Assembly: GCA_949825065.1 (NCBI GenBank)
Contig: OX463859.1
Location: 31,079,847 to 31,143,846 of the forward strand
Direction of reading: 5' to 3'
Origin: Odontocerum albicorne
Lineage: Eukaryota; Arthropoda; Insecta; Trichoptera; Odontoceridae
Length of the DNA: 64,000 bases
The notes below the pieces were generated by a model, which was not told the DNA's origin, ran no database searches, and worked only from the letters and a program-made list of their open reading frames with translations. Positions 34,079 to 45,372 of the stretch are shown one piece after another. Both the position numbers and the translations under genes were made by a program. The stretch's first letter is position 1. Each line of letters opens with the position of its first letter.

Positions 34079-34890
34079 TGACGATGTTATAGAGGAAGAG
34101 TTCCCAAACTTTTTTTGGCCGCAGACCCCTTTACCAAAAATTTTTAAAACCGTCGACCCCCTAGTCATTTACTTTACTTACTCAAATAAAGCAGTTTATA
34201 CAGTACTCGATATTAAATACGAGTATTTCGCTAGATATCAAACTTTTCATTTTAATAACTTGTAATTAAGGATTGAAAAAGATAAAAGGACTACGGATTA
34301 TGCATTGCATTATCTTGTGCAACATTTAAAATTGAAATCTGCGCTGACGAAAATTAAAGCAAAAACATAGACTTTTAACGACACATTTTACCTTTTCGTT
34401 CACAAGTTTGGTATGTAATGTGTTTTTATCAAAAAAGTGTTTTTTTTTAATTAATATACTTCTTAATTAGGTACCTATTGGAATCATAGATATTTTGAAG
34501 TAACAAACAAATAGCAGAAGTAAGGGAGTCTATTTTTGCTGTCGTCGACCCCCAAATTTTTTAATTGAAACTATCGACCCCTAGAAAAATCAAATCGACC
34601 CCAGGAGGTCGATATCAGCCACTTTAGTAACTTTTGTTATAGAGGTTGCAAAAAACTGAAGTGAAAGTGGGCTGGGCACGTCACCCGAACAATGGACTAT
34701 CGTTGGACGTATGAAATAATCCAGAGGTACCCAATGGGAAGAACTAGGCCTGTAAGAAGACCAAAGGCACGGCACGCTGGGTGGACGAGATACGTAAGCA
34801 AGCAGCGATTACGTGGCAGCAATGCGTCAAGGACAGGATTTCTTGGAAACAACTTGGAGAGGCCTATATTCTGCAGTGGATGAATGCAGG
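34079..34890 (+). pseudogene. RTE-like RT C-terminal tail, split by a hAT
   Basis: Coding runs DDVIE into the hAT, then resumes after it: KVGWAGHVTRTMDYRWTYEI, then a Gly-Arg-rich end (GRTRPVRRP) and a W/R-rich tail with frame damage. WAGHV-type motifs are typical of the C terminus of RTE-like non-LTR RTs. Confidence 0.65.
34095..34636. mobile_element. hAT-like element, 542 bp
   Basis: The flanking duplication TTATAGAG (34087-34094, 34637-34644), preceded by G in both, brackets GAAGAGTTCCCAAACTTTTT and AGTAACTTTTG. Repeated GTCGACCCC segments lie near both ends. The termini are less perfect than in the other hATs, but the duplication and the RT frame resuming behind it support an insertion. 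Confidence 0.75.
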
Positions 34891-34934
34891 CTGATGATCA
34901 TGTCATTTGATACAGGTTTAATTATATGAATAAC

Positions 34935-35590
34935 AAAATATGATTATCTCCGTACCAAAAACCAAGTATATGACATTCTCCAAAGACCCACTAGATTGCA
35001 GAATTTCAGTACGTGACGAGCCAATTGAACAAGCAACCCAGTTCAGATATCTTGGCAGTGAACTGTTCAGCTCTCATGACCTCCCCAGAGAAGTAAGGCC
35101 TCAGGTAGATAAAGCTGCAGTTGTGGCGGGCTGCCTGAGAGATGTCATATGGAGGAATAAAGATATGAGAACGGATAGCAAGGTACGCATTTATAAGACC
35201 TGTGTGCGACCTATCCTCACATGTGGCATCGAAGCGAGGGCGGACACTGTCAGGACAAAAAGTATGCTAAGGACAACGGAAATGAGAACTCTGCGCGCTA
35301 TTGCTGGGAAGACTTTGCGTGATCGTGTAAGGAACACCACAATCCGAGAGGTCTGTGAGGTCCAAGATGTGGTCAGATGGTGACGACAGCGTCGACGATA
35401 CTCGTACCAACATGTACAGAGAATGAATTCCACAAGAATTCCATACGTAGCTCTGCATGGGGTGCCGGATGGACGGCGTCCGCCAGGGAGACCCCCGAAA
35501 CGATGGAGAGATAGCTGGAGCTCAGCATCACAGGAGGACAATCCTGCAGTAACAGACTCTTGAGAGTCTACAGAAAGTTTAAGAAGAAGA
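34935..35590 (+). pseudogene. Non-LTR RT C-terminal half (family 2)
   Basis: PKTKYMTFSKDPLDCRISV, FRYLGSELFSS, VAGCLRDVIWRNKDMRTDSK, VRIYKTCVRPILTCGIEARA and LRAIAGKTLRDRVRNTTI run in one frame to a stop at 35381-35383. The same frame continues as VPDGRRPGRPPKRWRDSW to a final stop near 35563. It is followed by AAGAAGAAG tail repeats. 5'-truncated after the catalytic box. Closely related copies: 52765-52978 and 62790-63258. Confidence 0.85.
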
Positions 35591-35889
35591 AATAACAAGA
35601 AAAAAACTAAAAGTCTAAATATAACAAAGTAAAAAACAGGAACACCATTATTCATGTTTCTCTGTGAAGTGCAGTTATGCCTACAAAGTTTATTAAGAAG
35701 TTTAATTCTCAATTTATCCATCGTGATATGAAAGATATCAATATTGGAAAAATCATTCAACAGGGTCATTCCGTATAGAAGTGGTGATACTTCTAATAGA
35801 TCAATACACAAATATGGCACGGAAAAAAATCTTAATTCATGATGGCGTAAATAATTATCCGGTACATTAAACAAAAGTTTGTTATATTA
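35591..35889. other. Intergenic DNA
   Basis: No feature recognised. Confidence 0.35.
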
Positions 35890-36420
35890 GAGAAAATGTA
35901 GCATGGTCTCTGTGACAGTTCACAAATTTGCCCCAATACAACCCTGTAAAGACGTTCAACCCTCGATTCTAATAAATAGCAAGTTATTTAGGTAAATACA
36001 TTACATAAAACTAACAATAATGACAAATTAATACATCTTGTTACAAATTAGGAAAAATGTGGCTTTTTGTTAAAATCAAATAATATTTGGTGACGTTTGT
36101 CAAAAGTCACTACGTTAGTCTGCATTGACTAGGTATGGCGTATACGATAATTGGATTTTTGATTTTTTTATACATAAAATTAAATGTTCGTAATTAGTAT
36201 TAATTCATAGTGGATCTTGGCCTATTTAAAGATAGATACAAATCATACAATACATTAGAAAGTCAGTTTAATGAAAATTAGGAATTAAAACGTCAGTTTA
36301 GAGAAAAACTATTTTTCGATTAATAAAAAAACTATTCGATTTGTAAAAAAAAAACGATTTTATCCCATCCCTTTGAGACATGACATTTCAAACGTCACAG
36401 GGACCATGCTACATTTTCTT
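35890..36420. mobile_element. MITE with AGAAAATGTAGCATGGTC ends, about 530 bp
   Basis: The left end AGAAAATGTAGCATGGTCTC and right end GGACCATGCTACATTTTCT are inverted. Next to the left end, CACAAATTTGCCCCAATACA is shared with the palindromic element at 20366. The target duplication is unclear and there is no coding sequence. Confidence 0.75.
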
Positions 36421-36960
36421 GAGTATAAAATGGTTCACTACCCTCGAAAATATAAAAATACTACAATTTTTGTAATACAATACAATTATCCTTTTACTCA
36501 AATTGCAGATGTCTTGATTTCAATTATTTCAATAATACATTTCATAAAAAAAAAAAAGCATTAAATAAAGTCAAACATTCTAAGTATCAAAAATATTTTA
36601 CTGTACATTTTTAAATTCATGTTTTCTTTAAAAGCAATTTTCGAAAATATGTGGCAATAAAAAAAAGCAAAACAAGTCAAGAGTCATGCGTTAAGAACTC
36701 CTGAATCCATAAATAATGTATGTATATTATAATATTTACTTATTTAAATATATAAAGCTAATTGTTTCGACTTACCTTGCTTTTCTTTATAGCCACAGAA
36801 ATACGACAATAAGAATAGATTCCATACTTTCAATTCAAGTAGTAAAAATGTCGAACAATAATTGAATATCTATTTAAAATACTTATTAAAAAAAAGTAAG
36901 TTTCAGATAAACAACTTCACAGAACTAAAACAGAATTGTTAAAATGTCAAGAGAATGATC
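36421..36960. other. AT-rich intergenic DNA
   Basis: No feature recognised. Confidence 0.4.
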
Positions 36961-36964
36961 TTAA

Positions 36965-37195
36965 TTTAAGGGTGTGGGCTGAAAAACATCTGTTGTCCCC
37001 GTGGCTGGGTTCGCCCTATATTGGTGGGGTGTATCTTGGCCGAGGGGATGTTATTAGATGAACCCAGACCTTTTGATAGCTTCTGTATTTAATGTATTAT
37101 CTGCAATTTATGTGTTTTAGAAGTGTTATTTAAATATATTTTGTACATACTATTTTGCTGTCAATAAACCTATATTTATTTATTTATTTAATTTA
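36965..37195 (+). mobile_element. Probable non-LTR 3' end
   Basis: GC-richer CCCCGTGGCTGGGTTCGCCC and GGCCGAGGGGATG are followed by an AT-rich stretch, AATAAA and a TTTATTTATTTATTTA run, as at the 3' end of a retroposed element. No coding part is present. Confidence 0.4.
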
Positions 37196-37344
37196 CTGGC
37201 ATTAGAGACTATGTTCTACACAAGGCTTTAAATAAAACAAGAGAAACGTATATAAAGCATAAATCAAATTCGCACAACATACACAGGGCTGATTATTGCT
37301 TTTGAAACAAAAATAACAGCTTCATATTGCAGAGATTGAATTAT

Positions 37345-37900
37345 CTCGTGTGGTTTTTAATAAAATGAGAAACGTATTCTACGATGATAATCTAAACTTG
37401 AAACTTCGACAACGGTTAGTCAAATGCTACGTTTGGTCAGTGTTATTGCATGGAGTAGAATCATGGACCGTCAATGTTGGTTGTATGAACCGACTGGAAG
37501 CATTCGAAATGCGGATGCACCGGAGAATGCTACGGATACCCTGAACGGATATGGTCAGCAACACAAGGGTTCTTCAAAGAGCCAAAGTTGATAGAGAGTT
37601 GCTGACTAATATTAAAATCCGAAAGGTGTCCTACTTGGGTCATGTACTTAGAGGAACAAAGTACAAATTACTGCACCTGATCATCCAAGGCAAAATAGAA
37701 GGCTGAAGAGGTGTTGGCAGGAGGGAAATCTCCTGGTTCCGCAATATACGTGATTGGAGTGGCATAAGGGGCGTTGGAGATCTTTTTCGGGCTGCCGGGG
37801 ACAAAGATGTCTACACTCAAGTGATATTCAACGTTGGGGGGACCCGACATGACACTGGGAAGAAGAAGATTGCAGAGATGTGTAAGGTCCAGTGATACTT
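37345..37900 (+). pseudogene. RTE-like RT C-terminal relic
   Basis: MRNVFYDDNLNLKLRQRLVK, CYVWSVLLHGVESWTVNV and RLEAFEMRMHRRMLRIP are RT thumb motifs. A stop follows, then related sequence (VSYLGHVLRGTKYKLLHLII) and a GRREISW segment in a damaged frame. Confidence 0.75.
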
Positions 37901-38100
37901 TGTTGCTTTCGTACGACGCCTCTCTTTACTAGCCATGATCTGAACTTGGAATTGAGAATGCCCATGGTTCGCTGTTACATCTTCTAAACTCCAAACCAGG
38001 AAATATCACGTACGATCAAGGCTTTTGAGATGTGGCTCTATAAACATATCCTCAAAATACCCTGGACAGATTGTGTGGAATGTGGAAGTACTTGCTTATA

Positions 38101-39387
38101 GAGGGTCTTTCAATAAGGATGCTCGATTTTTAAATGTAAATAAAACAAGTTGTGTGTGAGATATCCATAAATTTTTTTTTTATTTGAAAGAATATTTTAT
38201 GGCATTAAGTATGGAATATAACATTGTTCAAATGTCCGCCGCAGCTTTGCTTGGTGGCACGTATTCGGGAGGTCTAATTTTCCATGACTTTGACGCATAA
38301 ATCTGGCTGAATTTACTGGATGGTGTTCGTTATGTTGACTTTGAGGGCATCAATTGTTTGCGGTTTATACGCATAGACCTGCAATTTAAGATAGCCCCAA
38401 AGGAAGAAGTCTAAAGGTGTTAAATCGCACGATCTCGATGGCCAGTTCACGTCGCCGCCGCGCAAAATAACCATGCCCTCAAATCGCTCGTGCAAAATGT
38501 CCATCGTGGCATGCGCTGTGTGGCACGTAGCGCCGTCCTGTTGGAACCACATGTCGTCGGTATCCATATCATCCAGTTTAGGCCACAAGAAGTTGCTTAT
38601 CATCGATCTGTAGCGATCGCCGTTAACGGTTATGGCAATGCCAGTTTAGTTTTGGAAGAAGTACGGACCGATGATTCCGACAGACCAAAATCCACACCAA
38701 ACAGTGACTTTCTCGGGATGCATTTGGTGCTGGTGTATCTCATGTGGATTGGTATCGTCCCAAATCTGACAATTTTGCTTGTTCACACATCCATTCATCC
38801 AAAAATGGGCTTCGTCGCTAAAGATGATTTTTTGGTGAAATTTGGGTCAACTTCCAACCAGAGCGCCCAATCAGCGAACACACGGCGTTGTCTATGGTCG
38901 TTTACCTTAAGTTCCTGGATCAGTTGTATTTTATACGGGTGCAGACCCAAGTCCCGACGCAAAATTCGCCAAGTTGAAGTCGCAGAAAGGCCAAGTTCTT
39001 GTGAACGACGAGAAATTGACTGCCTCGGGTTTCCCGTACACTCTCACGCACAGCAGCGATGTTTTCAGCAGACCTTGCGTTTCGGCGACATGCGGGTGTT
39101 GGCTGATTCTTTATCGAATCGGTTGACTCGAATTTGGCCACCAAACGTCGAATAGTCGACTCTGCAAGACGGTTGTGGCGAGGATAAAAATCACGTAATG
39201 CGCGGAACGTTTCTCGAACAGAGCACTGATTTTGAAAATAAAATTTGATGATTTGCACACGTTGTTCAATGCTATAACTTTCCATGGTGATTTGCCATTC
39301 ACTACTGAACAATTTTGACAGATGGTGCTTTAACAACATGGCCGCTACAACCTAACAAATTTCGAGCATCCCTATTGAAAGACCCTG
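38101..39387 (-). mobile_element. Mariner-like (rosa/DD41D type) element
   Basis: Ends GGGTCTTTCAATAAGGATGC and GCATCCCTATTGAAAGACCC are inverted. TA precedes the left end (38099-38100); the right flank is unclear, so the exact end is approximate. It has near full length for a mariner-type element. Confidence 0.85.
38313..39285 (-). pseudogene. DD41D-type mariner transposase, frameshifted
   Basis: Starting at ATG 39285: MESYSIEQRVQIIKFYFQNQ, VRETFRALRDFY and RLAESTIRRLVAKFESTDSI form the helix-turn-helix. The frame breaks after AAVRESVRET; catalytic sequence follows in other frames. The C-terminal frame (38603-38313) has MWFQQDGATCHTAHATMDIL and SCDLTPLDFFLWGY, giving a D-to-D spacing of about 41, as in the rosa group. 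Several frameshifts prevent function. Confidence 0.9.
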
Positions 39388-39804
39388 AATGTATAAGGAT
39401 TGAGAACTGCTTAGAAGAAATATGAAGATATACAAGTTGCAGTATCTCAACAACATAACGAGAGACACAAGATACATTGTAGTGCAACTGATCATCCAGG
39501 GAAATATAAAAGGCAAACGAGACAGAGAAAGATGCTGCATGTCTTGGCTTAAGAATTTGCAAGACAGGTTTGGGTGCAGTTCTACCGAGTTGTTCCAGGC
39601 TGCGAGAACAAAATAAGGTTATCCATGATGGTACTAACCTTTGATAGGAGAGAGCACCTCGATAACTGGAAGTGATAACTACACTAAATTGGGTGAAATC
39701 CGAAATGGGTAAATTCACAGCACAATCAAGGTGGCGTAGATAATATAGTAGATAAAGTCCGGGAAGTGCGACTTTGCAATTGCATTATTATATTAGCCTT
39801 TTGT

Positions 39805-40400
39805 TATATACTGTACAACCTGGTGTATTTATAGTCATATGGAAATCTTTTCCAACCAACCAGATAGATATTATAGAGGCAGTTCCTTCTTCACTATGTG
39901 ATGTCACGCTCATAAAAAATAAAGATTTGGATAGATGGGTACTTATTTTGTCCCCGATAACAGCGTGGGTGGTGTGGGATAAAACTTAACTATTGTGATA
40001 TGGAGATATGCGGTCTCAGCCTGACATAATGTGGTGTGTTGATTTGTGGACCAGCCTGGATGAAGACTTTTGATGGCATCCACATGTTCTTTAAGGAATG
40101 AAGAGTGGTCTTTTTATGGTTTCACATATTGAAAAACTTAACTGGTAGATAATTTGCCATCAGTCCCAGTAATTGAGTCTTCGGGTTTAGAATCACTGGA
40201 ATAGATACAGAATTCACGATCTGTCATTTTATGTGTTGGCAACACTACCACATGTGAAGAGGCAATACTCGGTGTTACCGGATGAACGCTTTTACCAGTC
40301 CGAGGCCCTTTTTTTCAGAAAACAGATACAACTTTATCAAACAATTCCATAAAAGTTGATAACAAGTCCCATTGGATATCTTATAGATCAATACTGGTGC
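39805..40400 (-). repeat. SINE tail joined to a degenerate repeat
   Basis: TACTGTACAACCTGGTGTAT and GTCATATGGAAATCTTTTCC are SINE-tail-like. The following sequence (39879-40080) shares ordered blocks with 14151-15200. No coding sequence. Confidence 0.45.
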
Positions 40401-40820
40401 CAATAATTTAGTGCATTTATCCTTGCGATCCCCCAAAAATAAAAAATTAAAATTAAGAATTCACGATCCCCCTTGAAGACTTAATATCTTGTTGATGCAT
40501 GTGGACGTAGCCACACAAATGTTGTACTTGCACAAAGACGATAAGCCTTATCAGGTAAGGATATCGACTATTTTACGTCACTACAAGGACAACTAAACCG
40601 TTTAAACTTGCCACGAGTTTATATATGTGCGATACCTGTTATTTTTATTTAAGCGACCATCTTGATATTTCATTGAGACCCCCCTGAGAGGGTCGAGACC
40701 ATAGGATGTGAAACAAACGAACGCCTAATGAATAAAACGTGTTGCATAATTCCCTATTTTATTACTATGGAAAAAGAATGTTGAAAGAAATTATACCAAA
40801 ATAATACAAATATTAACCTC
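40401..40820. other. Intergenic DNA
   Basis: No feature recognised. Confidence 0.35.
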
Positions 40821-40825
40821 AAAAT

Positions 40826-41430
40826 GTGAAAAGCTCAGATGTTGGACGAGTTATTAGATATATTGAACGGCGTGTAGTGATAGGAAATAAAGTAAACGGG
40901 GCACTAAAACACATATACTTGAACTGGACAGTATCAAAATCTAACAAAATGATAGTCTACAACAGTATTTTAGTGCCAACTTTGATGTATGGGAGTGAAA
41001 CGAGGATGTGGAACAAGAGTGAAGAGGTGAATAAATACTGTAGACATGCATGCACTTAGAAGAATACACGGGGTGACAATGTATGCCAGAATACGGAATG
41101 AAGTGATTAGGGATGAGTGTGAACTTCAAAAAAAGCTCACGCATTCGTGGAAGCCTAGGTGTTACAGACATCAACAGTAAGATGGAGGAGAGGCGATTGA
41201 GATGGTATGGACACGTTGGACGCAGAGCACTTGATCACATTGTGAACCAGGCAATCTCCATGGATCTTCATCGAATAACAACCAGAGGAACACCAGAGTT
41301 CATGGGTGGTGCAAAAGGATAACCTGATGCAGGGGCACGGCCTGGGGGACGTAGTCTGGGACAGAAGAGCATACAACCTGAGGACAAGGAGAGCTGACCC
41401 AAACAGTCTTCGCAGCCAGTGAGTTGGGAT
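40826..41430 (+). pseudogene. Non-LTR RT C-terminal relic (family 3)
   Basis: RRVVIGNKVNGALKHIYLNW and KMIVYNSILVPTLMYGSETR match the RT thumb. After frameshifts the family C-terminus follows: KMEERRLRWYGHVGRRALDH and NLRTRRADPNSLRSQ. The minus-strand copy at 57575-57957 is a close relative. Confidence 0.7.
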
Positions 41431-41740
41431 GGAGCCAGGGAGAAGAAGGGATGAGTGTGAACTTAAGACTGATGTGTTGAGTAATATGAAGAGCACTATG
41501 AGATGGTTTGGACATTTGGAACGAATGAATGAAGAAAACAAAACAAATATAGTGTAAATGTGAGTGTAGGGCGTGGTCGAGGATGACCAAGGAAGGTATA
41601 ATTGGATCAAGGGTATGATATTTTGAACGAAGGAAATGTAAGTCAGAGAAGTTGTAAGAGCTGTACGAGGTGTATGTCGGGCGCTGTCCCATTTCTGCCT
41701 ACCCCGATAGGGACACGGCATAATGGTATGAATGTAATAT
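41431..41740 (+). mobile_element. Non-LTR RT tail fragment (family 4)
   Basis: The sequence around ATGAAGAGCACTATGAGATG, then TTTGGACATTTGGAACGAAT (RWFGHLERM-like) and a Gly-Arg stretch, ends with CTGCCTACCCCGATAGGGAC and CGGCATAATGGTATGAATGT. Inverted copies of this tail lie at 2990 and 8915. Confidence 0.55.
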
Positions 41741-41974
41741 ATATGAAATGTGAAAAAAGAAAACCCCATCACAAAAATGAAAATTCTAAATAAAAAATTC
41801 TTTTTCGATCAATTCTAAAATCCCTGCTGACAAATTAGTTTAATTTAATTAACTGCAAAATCGTTGGACTTTCTTTTTGATTAATGTTAATTATAATATT
41901 TAGTTTTTGTAATTATTATTTGAATTGTATTATATTGTATCAAGCTACTAATTCACCATGACAGATATCATGGA

Positions 41975-42180
41975 CAACCTCCATGGCCTAGTTGGTAAAA
42001 CCCGTTGGTTCGATTCTCGTCGGACTTCGGTTCTTTAAAAGAATTCCAGCCTGGTTTTCCCTTCAAATCATATATTCTGGTTAGTTGAAGATTTCCATAT
42101 GGCAATGAGCCAGAAGTACAGAATACAATGAAAGTGTAATACAAAACAATATCAACAATTTTAAGTGACCCACTGAAAAG
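41975..42180 (+). mobile_element. tRNA-derived SINE
   Basis: CCTCCATGGCCTAGTTGGTA and GGTTCGATTCTCGTCGG give A and B boxes; the body AATTCCAGCCTGGTTTTCCC and TTTCCATATGGCAATGAGCC match the 1308 copy. Part of the head between the boxes is deleted. Confidence 0.7.
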
Positions 42181-42234
42181 TCACACTGGACATAGTAGGT
42201 CACGATATTTTATCTTTTTTAAAAGTTTGATTGT

Positions 42235-42657
42235 GTTTATCAGCTGTCTTTTTTTAAACGAGTTTGTTTTGTTCCGCTTATCACCTGGCTTTTTTTGAAC
42301 GAGTTTGTTTTGTTGCGCTTATTAGCTGTCTTTTTTTGAACGAGTTTGTTTTGTTGCGCTTATTAGCTGTCTTTTTTTGAACGAGTTTATTTTGTTCCAC
42401 TTATCAGCCGGCTTTTTTTTAACGAGTTTGTTTTGTTGCGCTTATTAGCTGTCTTTTTTTGAACGAGTTTGTTTTGTTGCGCTTATTAGCTGTCTTTTTT
42501 TGAACGAGTTTATTTTGTTCCATTTATCAGCTGGCTTTTTTTAACGAGTTTGTTTTGTTGCGCTTATTAGCTGTCTTTTTTTGAACGAGTTTGTTTTGTT
42601 GCGCTTATCAGCTGGCCTTTTTTGAACGAGTTTGTTTTGTTGCACTTATGTTATCTT
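42235..42657. repeat. Tandem array, 41-bp unit, about 10 copies
   Basis: GAGTTTGTTTTGTTGCGCTT plus ATTAGCTGTCTTTTTTTGAAC repeats. Variants with CCGCTTATCACC, CCACTTATCAGC and CCATTTATCAGC recur at about every third copy, hinting at a higher-order unit. Confidence 0.93.
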
Positions 42658-43829
42658 TTGTAAGTTAAAATACTAAATAATTTTCAGATATCAGGTAACA
42701 TGATTACTCTACAACTGCTGTAGAGAAACAAATTTTTAATCATGCGGTTCCAAACGCTTAACCTTTTCCCTGCCAGGTATGAAGTTGGCGGTGTGTACCT
42801 GTAGGTCAAACGTTTTTTTGACATGTTCATTTTTTATTTAAAAAGCGTTATAATAAGTAAAAAGTTGATTACTCACGGTTTGTTGACATTCTGTAATTTT
42901 TTATGCCACTTGATAAAATTCAGTAAATGTTTTACCGTCTTGAAATTAAAATCAGGGTTGTCATTACACTAAGAAATGTGAACTATATAACGCAATGTAC
43001 AAATTTCATTTTGTTCTTTGTAAAAAACACAAATTTTATTCATATATAACTGAAAAAGATTACCGAATGTCAAAGGAACACGTGTTAACAAAGATTTTAA
43101 ATATAAAAAAATCAAAATAATATTAAATTAGAGATATGTTCACAATTTTTAAAAAAATTTACTACATACGACATAAATAATTCAGAAAAATATTGCGACA
43201 AACAACTGACAAATTGTGAAGAATCCACTTTAAATTGTTTATTAGTAAACAATAAATTGTTTATTCGGTTTTTTTTTGTTTATAGTTAGCTATAAACAAA
43301 AAAAAACTACTGACGTGCCAACCCTAGTGATGCAAAACGGCTGTCAAATAGATTATTTAAGAAAAATGCTAATATCTCAGTCAGAAACCATCTCAACAAG
43401 TGATAAAAATGTTCACAATCTTCTACAGAGATGGCAGTATCTGTACTTATTATAAAATATAGCATAACCATATGTCAAATAAGCTTAACAATATGAACAC
43501 GGATATACCAGCGTTTTGCTTGTGAGGTACTGATTAATTATGCTGATAATTCCGTCCTCGGCAACGCAACAGTTAAAAATTATTGTAAAGTAAATAATGA
43601 AACAAGTCTTAAAAAAATAACATTTAATTTTAATAATAATAAATTAAACATTTGTTCGTATTATGTGGAGTTATTCTCTGAAACTTACGATATAGAATGA
43701 ATGAAAATGAAAAACAATGAATTAAATTATTTAGACTCGTGCGTATTAATTGCTAACATAACTGTGTAAATGCAACATTCCAACATAAGAGCTGAAGTTT
43801 TAAAATATACTTTTTTAACTAATGTTTGC
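42658..43829. other. AT-rich intergenic DNA with a perfect hairpin
   Basis: TTTTTTTTTGTTTATAG and CTATAAACAAAAAAAAA (about 43269-43308) form a hairpin. TTAACCTTTTCCCTGCC near 42760 looks like one TTAA-type terminus without a visible partner. No gene recognised. Confidence 0.5.
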
Positions 43830-44330
43830 CGTACTCCATAAAAAGCATGCATTCTTGTACGGTGCCGAAGCATGGAAAACAAAAACCCAAGAATTTACAA
43901 GAATCAATTCCTTTAAATGATGGTGTCAGATGCTGAGAATCCCGTGAACCATCAGCAAAATGAATACATCCATACTCCAGGAGTTAACACGTTGACTGCT
44001 GATACGCATTTGTGCATAATGAGAGGAGAGCATTGGGTGCTGATCACGCACTTACGCGTAATATCAGTATGTCACTTCTATTAGTCAGCCTGCCTCCGGC
44101 ACCTGTCGTAGCGCGTTGTTTGTGTGTCGGCAGTCAACGTGTTAAATGTGACGATACAACTGCCCTCAATATGCTTCCAGTAGTCTGCAATTTTCGGGCG
44201 TGTTTTTCAGACGTGAGCCAGATAATATGGAAAAATTGATGGTTATATAGTGTGCCAGGAAGACAAACATTTCCATCTTTTTGGAGGTCTTCTTGGGGGA
44301 CAACTGCTAGTGGGTATTTCATACATTTCC
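43830..44330 (+). pseudogene. Degraded RT tail split by a TTAA MITE
   Basis: AWKTKTQEFTRINSFK and WCQMLRIP (with stops) resemble the RT C-terminus and are followed, beyond the MITE at 43988-44141, by RYGKIDGYIVCQEDKHFHLF-type sequence in another frame. Confidence 0.45.
43988..44141. mobile_element. TTAA-bounded MITE (piggyBac-like), 154 bp
   Basis: TTAA (43984-43987, 44142-44145) flanks CACGTTGACTGCTGA and GGCAGTCAACGTG. GC-rich inside, no coding sequence. Confidence 0.85.
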
Positions 44331-45087
44331 ACGTAGAGAACTGAGTTATCTGTCCTTTTACGTGGCCTCGGTAGTGTCTTTTGTGGTTTCTACCCCATCT
44401 CGCAATATCCTCTACTTTAGATATTTCTCAGATATGGGAGTTACTAATTGGATCGTACGATTAAGTGTTTTGCCTACAATGGCTCTAGGGTTTTTCGTTT
44501 CAATAGTTCTATTCCATAATCATTTTGAATATATTTATTTAATATTCTATGTGTGAAGTCTTCAGTACGTGTACATTTGATGTTTATGTTAACTTAACGT
44601 GAAAAAAATCAGCCATTATCGACTAAATGAATAAAGTAAATAATTCAGGTGCTGTTGCATTTACTCAGATCATATGATTCTTAAAACTAATAGAACGAAA
44701 TTTTCATGACTATACGGGCACTTAGGATTAAACAAAGCTTTTTTATTAGTTATTTTCCAGAATATAATTATCACTTTTTATACAAAACCTAATTAATATT
44801 CATAGACAACCTATGATTTTTTGTTCAGTGCAACACTGATCCAACCAGTACTTACTTCCTTTATAAGTGACCAAACAATCCACTAATCCTACCCCATTTC
44901 AAACCGATTGAATTAAATCTAATTGTGAACAGTGAAGTTGGCAAATTCAGATATTTCCTATCAATATTTATCGCCAGGGTTTTAAAAGACAATGCTACAC
45001 ATAGCACATTTTGACTCGAGAGTAAAGTGGATTCCATTCCTAATTTTTTACTTTGTTGCTCGAGTAGCCTGCTACTTAAAATTGAAA
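44331..45087. other. AT-rich intergenic DNA
   Basis: No feature recognised. Confidence 0.35.
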
Positions 45088-45295
45088 TACAGTATAACTT
45101 AGCGAGTTTATTGCCAAGAGACATTCTCTTCCAACATACCAGAAAGGCGTTGAAAAAATCCTTAATTTAAACCCAGAAACAAAGCGGTTTTTTTTTAATC
45201 TGGGTTGAACGGGAATTCAACTGAGCCCCATGGTTTCGAACACAGGCGTCTTATAAACTGAATTGAGGAGCTTTGATCAGTTTTTAGGAGCTAGT
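45088..45295 (-). mobile_element. tRNA-derived SINE, minus strand
   Basis: GTATAACTTAGCGAGTTTAT, GCCAAGAGACATTCTCTTCC and AACATACCAGAAAGGCGTT match the body; a decayed tRNA-like head (GGTTTCGAACACAGGCGTCT) follows. Confidence 0.7.
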
Positions 45296-45372
45296 CCTTA
45301 AGAGAAGAGATGAAGATGATATGTTGATAAATAAAACTCGTTAGATCGCAATGCGGAAAGAGAATTTTATTA

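Larger units (their letters stand above)
37905..39680 (+). pseudogene. Second RTE-like relic, split by a mariner
   Basis: Before 38100 the frame reads KAFEMWLYKHILKIPWTD; after 39388 the downstream part of the same RT tail follows (GCAGTATCTCAACAACATAA, then an SSREI-type tail with multiple stops). It lies in the same orientation as the relic at 37345. Confidence 0.65.

Noticed and set aside
33736..34168. Long minus-strand repeat proteins (about 130 residues)
   Set aside because: They run through the 41-44-bp array and continue into a hAT; no independent support.
35191..35874. 227-residue minus-strand ORF
   Set aside because: It is antisense to the plus-strand RT relic, which has recognisable RT motifs.
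38490..39155. 221-residue plus-strand ORF
   Set aside because: It is antisense to the DD41D mariner transposase.
41155..41772. 205-residue minus-strand ORF
   Set aside because: Antisense to two RT tail relics on the plus strand.
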